The translations under genes and the position numbers were made by a program. From Falsiroseomonas frigidaquae (lineage in GTDB: Bacteria; Pseudomonadota; Alphaproteobacteria; Acetobacterales; Acetobacteraceae), in contig NZ_JAAVTX010000006.1 in the NCBI RefSeq assembly GCF_012163145.1, positions 248,001-312,000 of the forward strand: a stretch of 64,000 nucleotides of DNA, written 5' to 3'. This document shows positions 18,476-27,129 of this stretch, piece by piece (within the stretch, counting starts at the first letter, position 1; each line of letters begins with the position of its first letter). The notes beneath the pieces are model-generated. The model ran no database searches and was not told where the DNA came from. It saw only the letters and a program-made list of their open reading frames with translations.

Positions 18476-18933
18476 GCGCGCGCGGCCTGTTCGATGGCGT
18501 CGATGATGGCGTGGTAGCCGGTGCAGCGGCAGTAATTGCCGCTGATGCCCTCGCGGATCTCCTCCCGCGTCGGGGTCGGGTTAGCCTTCAGCAGCGTCGC
18601 TGCCGCCACCAGCATGCCCGGCGTGCAGAAGCCGCATTGCAGGGCGTTGCGCGCCACGAAGGCCTCCTGCAGCGCGGCGATGGCGCCGGTCTCGGTCAGG
18701 CCCTCCACGGTCCAGACCTCGGCGCCTTCCGCCTGCACGGCCAGCATCAGGCAGCCGCGCACCATCTGCCCGTTCACGAGGATCGAGCACGCGCCGCAGA
18801 CGCCGTGCTCGCAGCCGGCATGGCTGCCCGTCAGGTCCAGCACCTCGCGGAGAAAATCCACCAGATGCATGCGCGGCTCGATGCGGGCGGAGACGGCCTC
18901 CCCATTCACCGTCAGGGACAGGTCCAGCTTCAT
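18472..18933 (-). CDS. (2Fe-2S)-binding subunit of Mo-hydroxylase (CoxS-like)
   Basis: 153 residues. The N-terminal plant-type ferredoxin domain carries Cys41, Cys46, Cys49 and Cys61 (CEHGVCGAC...C). The helical domain carries Cys100, Cys103, Cys135 and Cys137 (CGFC...CRC). Both clusters are complete, so two [2Fe-2S] centres are expected to relay electrons from the Mo site to the FAD subunit. It sits between the FAD and Mo subunit genes with 1 nt and -4 nt spacing. Confidence 0.95.
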   Translation of the reverse strand: MKLDLSLTVNGEAVSARIEPRMHLVDFLREVLDLTGSHAGCEHGVCGACSILVNGQMVRGCLMLAVQAEGAEVWTVEGLTETGAIAALQEAFVARNALQCGFCTPGMLVAAATLLKANPTPTREEIREGISGNYCRCTGYHAIIDAIEQAARA

Positions 18934-18934
18934 C

Positions 18935-19759
18935 TCAATGCCCCTTCAGCGCGGCGGCGGCGCGGCCGAGCAGCACGCGCGCCAGATGCAGGCGCAAGGC
19001 GGGCGGGCCATGCAGATCCCCCGGCGGGTCCAGCTCCCCGGCCAGCGCCGCCTGCGCGCCCGCGATATCGCCGGCGGCCAGCGCGGCCTCCGCAAGTGGC
19101 GTGCGCAGCGGCACCGCGCCGACGCCGAACCAGGCCAGCTGCACCCCCTGCCCCAGGCTTTGCGCAGCCAGCCCGACGATGGCGTAGTCGCCATGCCGCC
19201 GCGCCAGTTCCTGAACCGTGCAGGACGCCCCGGCGCGGGGGGGAACTTCGACCGCCGCCAGCACCTCATCGCCGCGCAGCGCCGTCCGGTACAGGCCCTG
19301 GAAGAAATCGCCCGCCGCCACGCGCCGTTCGCCCGCGCGGCTTGCCAGCACCAGCACCGCCTCCAGCGCCAGCACGCAGGCCGGCAGTTCCGCCGCCGGG
19401 TCGGCCAGCGCCAGGGACCCGCCGATGGTCCCGCGGTTGCGGATGGCGGCATGGGCGATGTGCGGCACCGCCTGGGCCAGCAGCGGCGCGTGCAACGCCA
19501 CCAGCGGGTCCGCCCCCAGCTCCGCATGCCGCGTCAGCGCGCCGATGCGCAGCAGGCCATCGGCGAAGGTCACCCCGCGCAGCGCGGCGACGCCATTGAT
19601 GTCGAGCAGCAGCGACGGGCTGGCGAGCCGCAGGTTCAGCGCCGCCACCAGGCTCTGCCCGCCGGCCAGCAGCCGCGCCGCGTCGCCATGGGTCTCCAGC
19701 GCGTCGAACACCTCGGCCAGGGTGGAGGCGCGCGCATAGGCGAAGGGGGCTGGTTTCAC
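18935..19759 (-). CDS. FAD-binding subunit of Mo-hydroxylase (CoxM-like)
   Basis: 274 residues. The FAD-binding PCMH-type domain shows RLLAGGQSLVAALNLRLA (about 28-45) and AAIRNRGTIGGSLALADPAA (about 104-123), the two flavin-contacting motifs. A CO-dehydrogenase flavoprotein C-terminal domain follows. The start is GTG 19759 (KPAPFAYARAS follows), with AGGGAGAG about 10 nt upstream. It is the first gene of the FAD-FeS-Mo-dctPQM unit. It passes electrons to an unidentified acceptor. Confidence 0.92.
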   Translation of the reverse strand: MKPAPFAYARASTLAEVFDALETHGDAARLLAGGQSLVAALNLRLASPSLLLDINGVAALRGVTFADGLLRIGALTRHAELGADPLVALHAPLLAQAVPHIAHAAIRNRGTIGGSLALADPAAELPACVLALEAVLVLASRAGERRVAAGDFFQGLYRTALRGDEVLAAVEVPPRAGASCTVQELARRHGDYAIVGLAAQSLGQGVQLAWFGVGAVPLRTPLAEAALAAGDIAGAQAALAGELDPPGDLHGPPALRLHLARVLLGRAAAALKGH

Positions 19760-19868
19760 CGCTCCGATACTCTCCCTGGACGTCCGCCGCGGTCCGTTAC
19801 GGCCGCGGCTTTGTTATGCGGTAGAGTTGTCGGCCCGGCGGGGTTTGTCCAGCGCGGTTGCGTGACGC

Positions 19869-20645
19869 CTAATCCTCGAAGATCGCCACCGCCCGGCACC
19901 AGCCGCCGGAGGCACGGGTGATCTTCACCGGCAGGCAGCTCACGGTGAATCCCGTGGCTGGCAGCTTGTCGAGGTTGGTCAGCTTCTCGATCTGGCAGTA
20001 GCCAGCCTCCCGCCCCGCCTTGTGGCCTTCCCAGATCAGGCTGGCATCGCCGGTGGCGGCGACCTTGGCCTTGGTGTGGACGAAGGGCGCGTCCCAGGAC
20101 CAGCCATCGGTGCCGACCACACGCACGCCGCGCGCCGTCAGCCACAGCGTCGCCTCCCGCCCGAAGCCGCAGCCGCGGGAGACATAGTCGGGCCGCCCAT
20201 AGCAGGCCCCGGCCGAGGTATGCGCCAGCACGATATCGCCCGGCCGCAGCGTATGGCCGATGGCGGCCAGCGCCGCCTCCAGCTCCGCCGCCGTCACCAC
20301 ATGGCCGTCGGCGTAGTCGGAGAAATCCAGCCGCACGCCCGGACCGATGCACCAATCCAGCGGCACCTCGTCGATGGTCAGCGCCGGCGCGCCGCCATCC
20401 ATGGTGCTGGCATAATGCCAGGGCGCGTCGAGATGCGTGCCGTTATGGGTGGAGAGCTTCACCCATTCCATCGCCCAGCCCTCCGCATCCGGCAGCTGGT
20501 CCGGCGTGATGCCGGGGAAGAAGGCGACCAGCTCCGCCGCCGAGTCCTTGTGGGTGCGGTATTCGATGGAGGGGCCGTAACCGGGCGGGTCCTGCACCAC
20601 GTCATTATCGAGCGAAATCGACAGGTCGATGATCCGGCGCGGCAT
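19869..20645 (-). CDS. Cyclase family protein (kynurenine formamidase-like metal hydrolase)
   Basis: 258 residues. The metal-binding signature HNGTHLDAPWHY is the H-x-G-T-H-x-D motif of the cyclase/KynB family. A second conserved block is GTDGWSWDAPF. Members hydrolyse amides such as N-formylkynurenine, isatin or cyclic imides, often opening a ring. It is located 109 nt upstream of the Mo-hydroxylase and TRAP genes on the same strand. A route of import, ring hydroxylation and ring opening is therefore plausible, but the substrate is not known. Confidence 0.88.
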   Translation of the reverse strand: MPRRIIDLSISLDNDVVQDPPGYGPSIEYRTHKDSAAELVAFFPGITPDQLPDAEGWAMEWVKLSTHNGTHLDAPWHYASTMDGGAPALTIDEVPLDWCIGPGVRLDFSDYADGHVVTAAELEAALAAIGHTLRPGDIVLAHTSAGACYGRPDYVSRGCGFGREATLWLTARGVRVVGTDGWSWDAPFVHTKAKVAATGDASLIWEGHKAGREAGYCQIEKLTNLDKLPATGFTVSCLPVKITRASGGWCRAVAIFED

Positions 20646-20846
20646 CGTTCGTTGTTCCCCCTGGCCTTGCGGCAGCCTAGCGCGCGCCGACGTAGCGGGG
20701 GAAACTCCTCATTTCGCCTGTTGCCCGGCCCGCAGCGTATACCCGGTTCCGCCAATCGGCGTTGGCAGGCGCCCCGACCCTCCTGCATGGTCACGTCCAA
20801 TACTCCGCAGCGCAGACCCGGCGCACGCCATCCCACAAGGATTTCC

Positions 20847-22010
20847 ATGCCTCGCTGGCTTCCGCTGCTGCTCGGCTTCCTGACCGCGGTCGGGCCGCTT
20901 TCCACCGACATGTACCTGCCCGCCTTTCCGGCCATCGAGGCCGAGCTCGGCTCCCGCTGGGGCGGCGTGGAGGCGACGCTCTCGGCCTGGTTCCTGGGCC
21001 TGGCGGTCGGGCAGCTGGTGCAGGGCACGCTGGCGGACCGGCTCGGCCGCCGCCGGCCGCTGATCATCGGCACCGCCATCTATACGGTCGCCTCCATCGG
21101 CTGCGCCCTGTCCACCGACATCGCCATGCTCTCCGCCTGGCGCTGCCTGGCGGCCTTCGGCGGCGCGGCCAGCGCGGTGATCCCGCGCGCCATGGTGCGG
21201 GACCTGGCGACCGGGCTGGATGCGGCGCGGCTGATGTCGCGGCTGATGCTGGTGATGGGCGCCGCGCCGATCCTGGCACCCACCATCGGCGGGCTGCTGC
21301 TGGAGGCCGCGGGCTGGCGCATCATCTTCTGGGTCTCGGCCGGCTATGGCCTGACCTCCTGCCTGCTGGCGGGCTTCCTGCTGCCGGAGACGCTGCCGGC
21401 GGAGCGCCGGGTGCGCCGCTCCCCCCTGGGACTCCTGGCCGATTTCGGGCGCATCAGTGTGGAGCGCGGCTTCATCACCCATGCGGTAATGGGCGGTGCC
21501 TCCATGTTCATGGTCTTCGCCTTCATCGGCGGCGCGCCGGAGGTCTATATCGCGCAATACGGCATCGCGCCGTCGCAATTCGGGCTGCTGTTCGCGGTCA
21601 GCGCCATCGGCTTCATCGGGCTGACGCAGTTCAACCCCTGGCTGCTCACCCGATTCGGCGGGCTGGTGCCGCGGGTCGCGTTGTATGCGGCGGCGCTTTC
21701 GGTGCTGCTGATGACGGCATCGGCGTTCACCGGCTGGGGCGGCTTCCTCGGCCTCTACCTGCCGGCCTGCCTCGCCTTGGCCTGCACCGGACTGGTGCTG
21801 CCCAATGCGGCGATCGGCGCGCTGGCGCGGCACGGCATGCGCGCGGGCAGCGCCTCCGCCCTGCTCGGGGTGCTGCAATTCGGCCTGGCGGCGCTGGGCG
21901 CCGGGCTGGTGGGCGCGCTGACGGGGGAGGATGCGGTGCCGATGGCGCTGCTGATGCTGGCCGGCGTCGGCACCGCGCTTCTGGCGGACCTGCTGCGACC
22001 TGGGCGGTAG
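20847..22010 (+). CDS. Bcr/CflA-type MFS drug-resistance exporter
   Basis: 387 residues, 12 predicted spans. The start ATG 20847 (MPRWLPLLLGFLTAVGPLST) is chosen because ACAAGG lies 6 nt upstream; an in-frame ATG at 20787 would add 20 unconserved residues. Family motifs are STDMYLPAFPAI in the first loop, GQLVQGTLADRLGRRRPL in loop 2-3, and the motif C-like GAAPILAPTIGG in span 5 typical of H+ antiporters of the DHA1 Bcr/CflA group. It is divergent from the cyclase gene, sharing a 200-nt promoter region. It probably exports small hydrophobic drugs or metabolites. Confidence 0.9.
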   Translation: MPRWLPLLLGFLTAVGPLSTDMYLPAFPAIEAELGSRWGGVEATLSAWFLGLAVGQLVQGTLADRLGRRRPLIIGTAIYTVASIGCALSTDIAMLSAWRCLAAFGGAASAVIPRAMVRDLATGLDAARLMSRLMLVMGAAPILAPTIGGLLLEAAGWRIIFWVSAGYGLTSCLLAGFLLPETLPAERRVRRSPLGLLADFGRISVERGFITHAVMGGASMFMVFAFIGGAPEVYIAQYGIAPSQFGLLFAVSAIGFIGLTQFNPWLLTRFGGLVPRVALYAAALSVLLMTASAFTGWGGFLGLYLPACLALACTGLVLPNAAIGALARHGMRAGSASALLGVLQFGLAALGAGLVGALTGEDAVPMALLMLAGVGTALLADLLRPGR

Positions 22011-22021
22011 CGGGGGCTCGA

Positions 22022-22046
22022 TGGCCGGAGCGGCGGGATTCGAACC
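22022..22046 (-). repeat. 3'-terminal tRNA-Pro fragment, candidate attachment-site copy
   Basis: The 25 nt match the 3' end (T-arm and acceptor stem with CCA) of the tRNA-Pro at 33171-33247, with one mismatch in the discriminator/acceptor end. The orientation is the same, 11.15 kb away. No 5' half of a tRNA lies next to it. It is 12 nt beyond the end of the MFS gene. Confidence 0.75.
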
Positions 22047-22181
22047 GACGCTGGCGCCCATCAGGCCTTCACATCAGCCTCCGTCAGTATCTGCAGCACC
22101 GCCTCGGCAACGCCACGAAGGAAGTCTCCGCCTCCGGCTTTCGCCAGCAGGTCCGCCAGTAGCCAATCCGTCGTCGGTCAT
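22047..22181 (-). pseudogene. IS256-type (Mutator) transposase N-terminal remnant
   Basis: ATG 22181 opens MTDD, and a second frame then reads LLADLLAKAGGGDFLRGVAE and AVLQILTEADVKA, which matches the N-terminal region of IS256-family transposases as recalled. A 1-nt frameshift lies near GGATTGG and another near AAGGCC, and the match stops where the tRNA fragment begins. About 46 of roughly 400 residues remain. Upstream sequence to about 22280 contains CCCTGGCTGCCAGGG and may be the rest of the IS left end. Confidence 0.55.
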
Positions 22182-22508
22182 CGGGTCCTCGGCCGGTCAG
22201 GGGCGGGAGCTTCGCAACGCTACCCTGGCTGCCAGGGCCGATGGCCACCCGAACCCAACACCCCGGCCGAAGCCGGATCTTGCACAACCTCCGCGGACGC
22301 TACCGCCCTGGGCGATGTCCGGGCGGTTCATCCGACCAGGGCCAGGTCCCAGGCCAGATGTGGCAGGCCCCTCGATCTACCATGGGAATGTGTTGTCGCC
22401 TTCGCCCGCAAGCTGTTAGCGTTTGCCATCATAGGTTGTGTCGATGGATGGGCCGCGCATGCGCTCGAAACTGGGCGCTGCTGCAACCTATTGGTGGGAG
22501 GACGGCAA
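22182..22508. other. Gene-free stretch upstream of the Mo-enzyme/sox operon
   Basis: About 330 nt with no convincing ORF. The left part probably belongs to the IS remnant. The right part should hold the promoter of the operon starting at 22509. GGGAGGA at about 22495-22502 is the ribosome-binding site of the first gene. Confidence 0.5.
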
Positions 22509-22970
22509 ATGGCAAAGCTCAACGTCAATGGCAGCATCATGGACGTGCAGGTGGAGGATGATACGCCCCTGCTCTGGGTACTGCGCGAACACCTCAATCT
22601 GACCGGCACCAAGTATGGCTGCGGCATCGCCCAGTGCGGCGCCTGCACCGTGCATGTGGACGGCGCCGCCATGCGATCCTGCGCCATGCCGGTCTCCGCC
22701 TTCGACGAGACCCAGAAGATCGTCACGATCGAGGGCCTGTCGCCCGACAGCAGCCACCCGATCCAGCAGGCCTGGCTGGCGCTGGATGTGCCGCAATGCG
22801 GCTTCTGCCAGCCCGGCATGATCATGGCCGCCGCCGCGCTGCTGGCGAATACGCCGCGCCCGACCGAGGCACAGATCCGCGAGGAGATCACCAATATCTG
22901 CCGCTGCGGCACCTACAACCGGGTCATCGCCGGGGTGCAGCGCGCCGCCGGTTCGTCCGCGGCCGGTTGA
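22509..22970 (+). CDS. iorA: (2Fe-2S)-binding subunit, isoquinoline 1-oxidoreductase alpha type
   Basis: 153 residues. The start ATG 22509 follows GGAGGA by 6-7 nt. Two complete cluster sites are present: Cys38, Cys43, Cys46, Cys58 and Cys97, Cys100, Cys131, Cys133. The CGIAQCGACTVH and ICRCGTYNRV wording is typical of the IorA/aldehyde-oxidoreductase small subunits that lack an FAD partner. It transfers electrons from the Mo subunit encoded 14 nt downstream, probably to a cytochrome c. The physiological substrate is not evident, so the symbol denotes family only. Confidence 0.88.
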   Translation: MAKLNVNGSIMDVQVEDDTPLLWVLREHLNLTGTKYGCGIAQCGACTVHVDGAAMRSCAMPVSAFDETQKIVTIEGLSPDSSHPIQQAWLALDVPQCGFCQPGMIMAAAALLANTPRPTEAQIREEITNICRCGTYNRVIAGVQRAAGSSAAG

Positions 22971-22984
22971 GGAGGAAGCGCACC

Positions 22985-25192
22985 ATGAACGCCATTAGAA
23001 ATCCGTCTCGCCGCCGCATCCTCGGCACCGCGGTCGCTGCCGCCGGCGCCTTCACCCTCGGCTTCCGCATCCCTATGCCTGGGGAGGCCGCGGCCCAGGG
23101 GACACCTGCCGCAGCGCCGGCCTCGCCCGAGGTGAATGCCTGGGTGGTGGTGAAGCCGGACGATACCGTCGTCATCCGCATCGCCCGGTCCGAGATGGGT
23201 CAGGGCACGCTGACCGGCCTCGCGCAGCTGGTTGCGGAGGAACTGGAATGCGACTGGGCCAAGGTCACCACGGAATACCCGACGCCCGGCCAGAACCTGG
23301 CGCGTGGCCGTATCTGGGGCAATATGTCCACTGGCGGCAGCCGCGGCATCCGTGACAGCCACGACTATGTCCGCAAGGGCGGCGCCGCGGCACGCATGAT
23401 GCTGGTGCAGGCCGCCGCCAATGCGTGGTCCGTGCCGGCCGGTGAATGCCGCGCCGCCGCCAGCGTCATCACCCACGCGCCGACCGGGCGGACCACCACC
23501 TACGGGCAGGTGGCGGAAGCCGCCGGGCGGCTGCCGGTGCCGACGGATGTGGCCGTGAAGAACCCGGCCGACTGGAAGATCGCCGGCCAGCCCGTGCCGC
23601 GGCTGGATACCCGCGCCAAGCTGAATGGCAGCCAGGTCTATGGCATGGATCTGAAGCTGCCCGGCATGCTGAACGCCGCGATCCACGCCTGCCCGGTCTT
23701 CGGCGGCAAGGTGCGGGAGGTGGACAGCGCCGAGGCGGAGCGCATGCCGGGCGTGAAGCGCGTGCTGCGGGTCGGCGACTATGCCGTGGCCGTGGTTGCC
23801 GACACTTGGTGGCGCGCCAAGACGGCGCTGGATGCCGTGAAGATTACCTGGGACGAGGGCGAGCACGCCAATGCCTCCTCCGCCAGTTTCGAGGCGGTGA
23901 TGCGGGAAGGGCTGGAGGCGCCGCAGGCGGCGCTCGGCAACCGCGCCGGCGATGCCGCCGCCGGCCTCGCCGGTGCCACGAAGCGCATCGAGGCCGTTTA
24001 CGGCTATCCGCACCAGAACCACGCCTGCATGGAGGTGATGAACGCCACCGCCGTCTGGACCCCGGAACGCTGCGAGGTCTGGACGCCGACGCAGAATGGC
24101 GAAGCCGCCCACGCCGCCGCGGCGGAAGCGGCCGGGTTGCCGCCGGCGCAGACGGAAATCCACAAGATCCACCTCGGCGGCGGCTTCGGCCGGCGCGGCG
24201 CGGTGCATGACTGGGTTCGCCAGGTGGTGGATATCGCCAAGCAGATGCCCGGCACGCCCGTGAAGCTGCTCTGGACGCGGGAGGAGGACATGCTGCAGGG
24301 CCGCTTCCACCCTGTCACCATGTGCAAGCTGGTGGGCGGGCTGGATGCGGAGGGCAAGCTGACAGGCTTGACCATGCGCATCTCCGGCCAGTCCATCGTC
24401 GCCGGCATCTTCCCGCAGAATATCCGCGACGGCCGTGACCCGGTGGTGTTCCAGGGGCTCAACGCCAGCGGTGGCGAAGCCGATATCGGCTACACCATCC
24501 CCAACCTGCTGATCGACCATGCCATGCGCAACCCGCATGTGCCGCCCGGCTTCTGGCGTGGCGTGAACCTGAACCAGAACGCCATCTACCTGGAATGCTT
24601 CATGGATGAACTGGCGCATGCCGCCGGCAAGGATCCGCTGGAGTTCCGCCGGGCGCTGATGGCGAACCACCCGAAGCACCTGGCGGTGCTGAACGCGGTG
24701 GCGGAACGGGCCGGCTGGGGCACGCCGGCGGCGCCGGTGAACGGTCAGGCGGTGCATCGCGGCCTTTGCGTGACGCATGGCTTCGGCAGCTACGTGGCGG
24801 CCTGCGCGGAGGTTTCCGTCAGCGACGCCGGCGATCTGAAGGTGCACCGCATCGTCGCCGCGACCGATCCCGGCCATGCGGTGAACCCGCAGCAGATCGC
24901 GGCCCAGGTGGAAGGGTCCTTCGTCTACGGCCTCTCGGCCGCGCTCTATGGCGCCTGCACGGTGAAGGATGGCCGCATCGAACAGACCAACTTCGACACC
25001 TACCCGGTGATGCGGATGGCGGACATGCCGAAGGTGGAGAGCATCATCCTGCCCTCCGGCGGCTTCTGGGGCGGCGTTGGCGAGCCGACCATCGCGGTGG
25101 CGGCGCCGGCCGTGCTCAACGCGGTCTTCGCCGCGACCGGCAAGCGGGTTCGGTCCCTGCCCTTGCAGCAGGCCGACCTGCGCCGGACGTGA
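22985..25192 (+). CDS. iorB: Molybdopterin-binding subunit, isoquinoline 1-oxidoreductase beta type, Tat-exported
   Basis: 735 residues. A twin-arginine signal sits at residues 8-45 (SRRRILGTAVAAAGAFTLGF), so the enzyme is expected in the periplasm, unlike the cytoplasmic CoxL-type enzyme at 16.1 kb. Domain landmarks are EMGQGTLTGLAQLVAEEL, MSTGGSRGIRD, a hammerhead beginning near YGMDLKLPGMLNAAI, HLGGGFGRRGAVHDWVRQ, and GGVGEPTIAVAAPA with the catalytic Glu at about 700. The GTG of the following cytochrome gene overlaps its stop, suggesting a heterotrimer with that cytochrome. Confidence 0.9.
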   Translation: MNAIRNPSRRRILGTAVAAAGAFTLGFRIPMPGEAAAQGTPAAAPASPEVNAWVVVKPDDTVVIRIARSEMGQGTLTGLAQLVAEELECDWAKVTTEYPTPGQNLARGRIWGNMSTGGSRGIRDSHDYVRKGGAAARMMLVQAAANAWSVPAGECRAAASVITHAPTGRTTTYGQVAEAAGRLPVPTDVAVKNPADWKIAGQPVPRLDTRAKLNGSQVYGMDLKLPGMLNAAIHACPVFGGKVREVDSAEAERMPGVKRVLRVGDYAVAVVADTWWRAKTALDAVKITWDEGEHANASSASFEAVMREGLEAPQAALGNRAGDAAAGLAGATKRIEAVYGYPHQNHACMEVMNATAVWTPERCEVWTPTQNGEAAHAAAAEAAGLPPAQTEIHKIHLGGGFGRRGAVHDWVRQVVDIAKQMPGTPVKLLWTREEDMLQGRFHPVTMCKLVGGLDAEGKLTGLTMRISGQSIVAGIFPQNIRDGRDPVVFQGLNASGGEADIGYTIPNLLIDHAMRNPHVPPGFWRGVNLNQNAIYLECFMDELAHAAGKDPLEFRRALMANHPKHLAVLNAVAERAGWGTPAAPVNGQAVHRGLCVTHGFGSYVAACAEVSVSDAGDLKVHRIVAATDPGHAVNPQQIAAQVEGSFVYGLSAALYGACTVKDGRIEQTNFDTYPVMRMADMPKVESIILPSGGFWGGVGEPTIAVAAPAVLNAVFAATGKRVRSLPLQQADLRRT

Positions 25193-25458
25193 GCGCGCGC
25201 AAGCTGGCGCCGATCCTGGCACTGGCGGCCTTCGCGGCAGCTGCGGAGGAGGCGCCACCCGGCGCTTCCTCCTGCCTCGGCTGCCATGGGCGGGAGGGGG
25301 CCGCCATCCCCTCCCTCCGCGGGCGGGATGCGGCGGAGGTCGCGGCAACGATGCGCGCCTTCCGCGAAGGAACACGGCCGGCCACGCTGATGGACCGGCT
25401 GGCCAAGGGGCTCTCCGAGGCCGAGACGCAGGCGATCGCCGCATGGATCGTCCGATGA
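25189..25458 (+). CDS. Small periplasmic monoheme c-type cytochrome
   Basis: 89 residues from GTG 25189, which overlaps the iorB stop (GTGA). A short hydrophobic signal covers about residues 5-19. The heme site CLGCH is at 29-33. A likely Met axial ligand lies in ATMRAFREGTRPATLM. The C-terminal helix is SEAETQAIAAWIV. Two roles fit: electron acceptor of the Mo enzyme encoded immediately upstream, or cytochrome subunit of the flavocytochrome c sulfide dehydrogenase whose flavoprotein follows with a 4-nt overlap. The size matches both. The sequence does not decide. Confidence 0.85.
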   Translation: MSARKLAPILALAAFAAAAEEAPPGASSCLGCHGREGAAIPSLRGRDAAEVAATMRAFREGTRPATLMDRLAKGLSEAETQAIAAWIVR

Positions 25459-26705
25459 GGCTCTCGCGCCGCGGCCTCGCCGCGCTGCTGCTGCCGGCGC
25501 CGGCGCTGGCCCAGGGAGAAGGCCGGGGGCGGCCGCGCGTGGTTGTCATCGGCGGCGGCTTCGGCGGCGCCAGCTGCGCCCGCGCGCTGCATGGGCATGC
25601 ACTGGACGTGACGCTGGTCGAGCCCAACGCGACCTACACCGCCTGCCCGTTCAGCAATGCGGTGATCGCCGGGTTGCGGCCGATCTCGGCGCAACGCTTC
25701 GGCTATGATGCGCTGCGGGCCCAGGGCATCGCGGTGGTGCAGCAGGCGGCGACGGGCGTCGATGCCACGGCACGGCGCGTGAGGCTGCGCGACGGCGCGG
25801 AACTGGCCTATGACAGGCTGGTGCTGTCACCGGGGATCACGCTGCGCTTCGAGGCGCTGCCCGGCTATGACGCAGCCGCCGCGGAGGCGCTGCCGCATGC
25901 CTGGCAGGCCGGGGCGCAGACCGAATTGCTGCGGCGCCAGCTTGTGGCGATGGAGGATGGCGGCACCGTCGTCATGACCATCCCCGCCAATCCCTATCGC
26001 TGCCCGCCGGGCCCCTATGAGCGCGCCAGCCTGATCGCGCATTACCTGAAACAGTCGAAGCCGCGCTCCAAGCTGATCGTGCTGGATGCGAAGGATGTCT
26101 TCTCCAAGCAGCGGCTGTTCGAGGCCGCCTGGGCGGCGCTGTATCCCGGCCTGCTGGAATACGTGCCCCTGTCCATGGGCGGCCGCGTCACCGCGGTGAA
26201 GCCGGGGGAGCGCAGCGTGGTGACGGATTTCGGCGACCATTCCGGCGCCGTGGTCAACGTCATCCCACCGCAGCGCGCCGGCGACATCGCGGCACAGGCA
26301 GGCGTGGCAGACCGTAGCGGCTGGTGCCCGATCGACCCGGCCAGCTTCGAGTCCCGGCTGGTGCCGGGCGTGCATGTGATCGGCGATGCCGCCATTGCCG
26401 GCGCCATGCCGAAATCCGCCTTCGCCGCGAATGCCCAGGCGAGGGTCTGCGCGGCGGCCATCGCGGGGCTGCTGCGCGATGCGCCGGTGCAGCCGCCGAA
26501 GCTGCTGAACACTTGCTACAGCCTGGTGGCGCCCGGCTACGGCATTTCCGTCGCGGGCGTTTACCAGCCGGCGAACGGCCTGCTGTCCGACGTGCCCGGC
26601 GCCGGCGGCACCAGCCCCCTCGCGGCCCCGGCGGCGGTGCGGGAGGCCGAGGCGCGATATGCCGAGGACTGGTTCGAGACGATCACAGCCGATGCCTTCG
26701 CCTAG
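25455..26705 (+). CDS. fccB: Flavocytochrome c sulfide dehydrogenase flavoprotein (FccB/SoxF-like)
   Basis: 416 residues from ATG 25455 (overlapping the cytochrome stop); an in-frame ATG at 25443 is possible. The twin-arginine-like signal is MRLSRRGLAALLLPAPALAQ. The FAD dinucleotide motif VVIGGGFGGASCA is at 31-42. The redox cysteines of the family are present as TACPFSNAV (Cys64) and LLNTCYSLVAPGYG (Cys about 354), near the flavin. It oxidises sulfide or protein-bound sulfur in the periplasm and passes electrons to cytochrome c. The stop lies inside the soxX coding sequence. Confidence 0.9.
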   Translation: MRLSRRGLAALLLPAPALAQGEGRGRPRVVVIGGGFGGASCARALHGHALDVTLVEPNATYTACPFSNAVIAGLRPISAQRFGYDALRAQGIAVVQQAATGVDATARRVRLRDGAELAYDRLVLSPGITLRFEALPGYDAAAAEALPHAWQAGAQTELLRRQLVAMEDGGTVVMTIPANPYRCPPGPYERASLIAHYLKQSKPRSKLIVLDAKDVFSKQRLFEAAWAALYPGLLEYVPLSMGGRVTAVKPGERSVVTDFGDHSGAVVNVIPPQRAGDIAAQAGVADRSGWCPIDPASFESRLVPGVHVIGDAAIAGAMPKSAFAANAQARVCAAAIAGLLRDAPVQPPKLLNTCYSLVAPGYGISVAGVYQPANGLLSDVPGAGGTSPLAAPAAVREAEARYAEDWFETITADAFA

Positions 26706-27129
26706 CATCCTGCTGGCATTCCTGCTGCTGGCCTTGCCCGCTGCCGCGCAGGAGGTGGTGGAGGATGCGATCCCGCGCTCCCTGACCGGCACGCCGGGCG
26801 ATGCAACGCGCGGCCGCGCCATCGTCGCCGACCGCCAGCGCGGGCTGTGCCTGCTGTGCCATTCCGGGCCGTTCCCGGAGGAGCCCTTCCAGGGCAACCT
26901 CGCGCCCAGCCTGGCCGGCGCCGGCAGCCGCTGGACCGAGGGCCAGCTCCGGCTGCGGCTGGTCGATGGCAAGCGCTTGAACCCGGACAGCATCATGCCC
27001 TCCTACCATCGCAGGGAGGGTCTCCACCGCGTCGGCCCCGCCTTCCAGGGCCGCACCATCCTGACGGCGGCGGAGATCGAGGATGTGCTGGCCTTCCTGA
27101 TGACGCTGCGCGAAGAGGCTGCCCCATGA
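26692..27129 (+). CDS. soxX: Sulfur-oxidation cytochrome SoxX
   Basis: 145 residues. A signal peptide covers about 1-20 (SILLAFLLLALPAAAQ). One heme site CLLCH is at 53-57, with the SoxX-typical GPFPEEPFQGNLAPSLAG segment after it and Met102 in IMPSYHR as the probable axial ligand. It partners SoxA in the SoxAX enzyme that attaches sulfur substrates to SoxY. The start overlaps the 3' end of fccB by 14 nt. The stop overlaps the soxY start (ATGA). Confidence 0.9.
   Translation: MPSPSILLAFLLLALPAAAQEVVEDAIPRSLTGTPGDATRGRAIVADRQRGLCLLCHSGPFPEEPFQGNLAPSLAGAGSRWTEGQLRLRLVDGKRLNPDSIMPSYHRREGLHRVGPAFQGRTILTAAEIEDVLAFLMTLREEAAP

Noticed and set aside
14996-18517. 1173-codon open frame on the plus strand
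   Set aside because: Antisense to dctP and the Mo-hydroxylase genes, which have clear family motifs. The product is a low-complexity His/Arg/Ala/Gly string typical of GC-rich shadow frames.
22022-22100. A second complete tRNA gene
   Set aside because: Only the T-arm and acceptor 3' strand are present; no matching 5' acceptor strand, D-arm or anticodon arm lies upstream.
22913-25627. 904-codon minus-strand frame
   Set aside because: Antisense to the iorB-like gene with Tat signal and Mo-binding motifs. The product has no recognisable domain.
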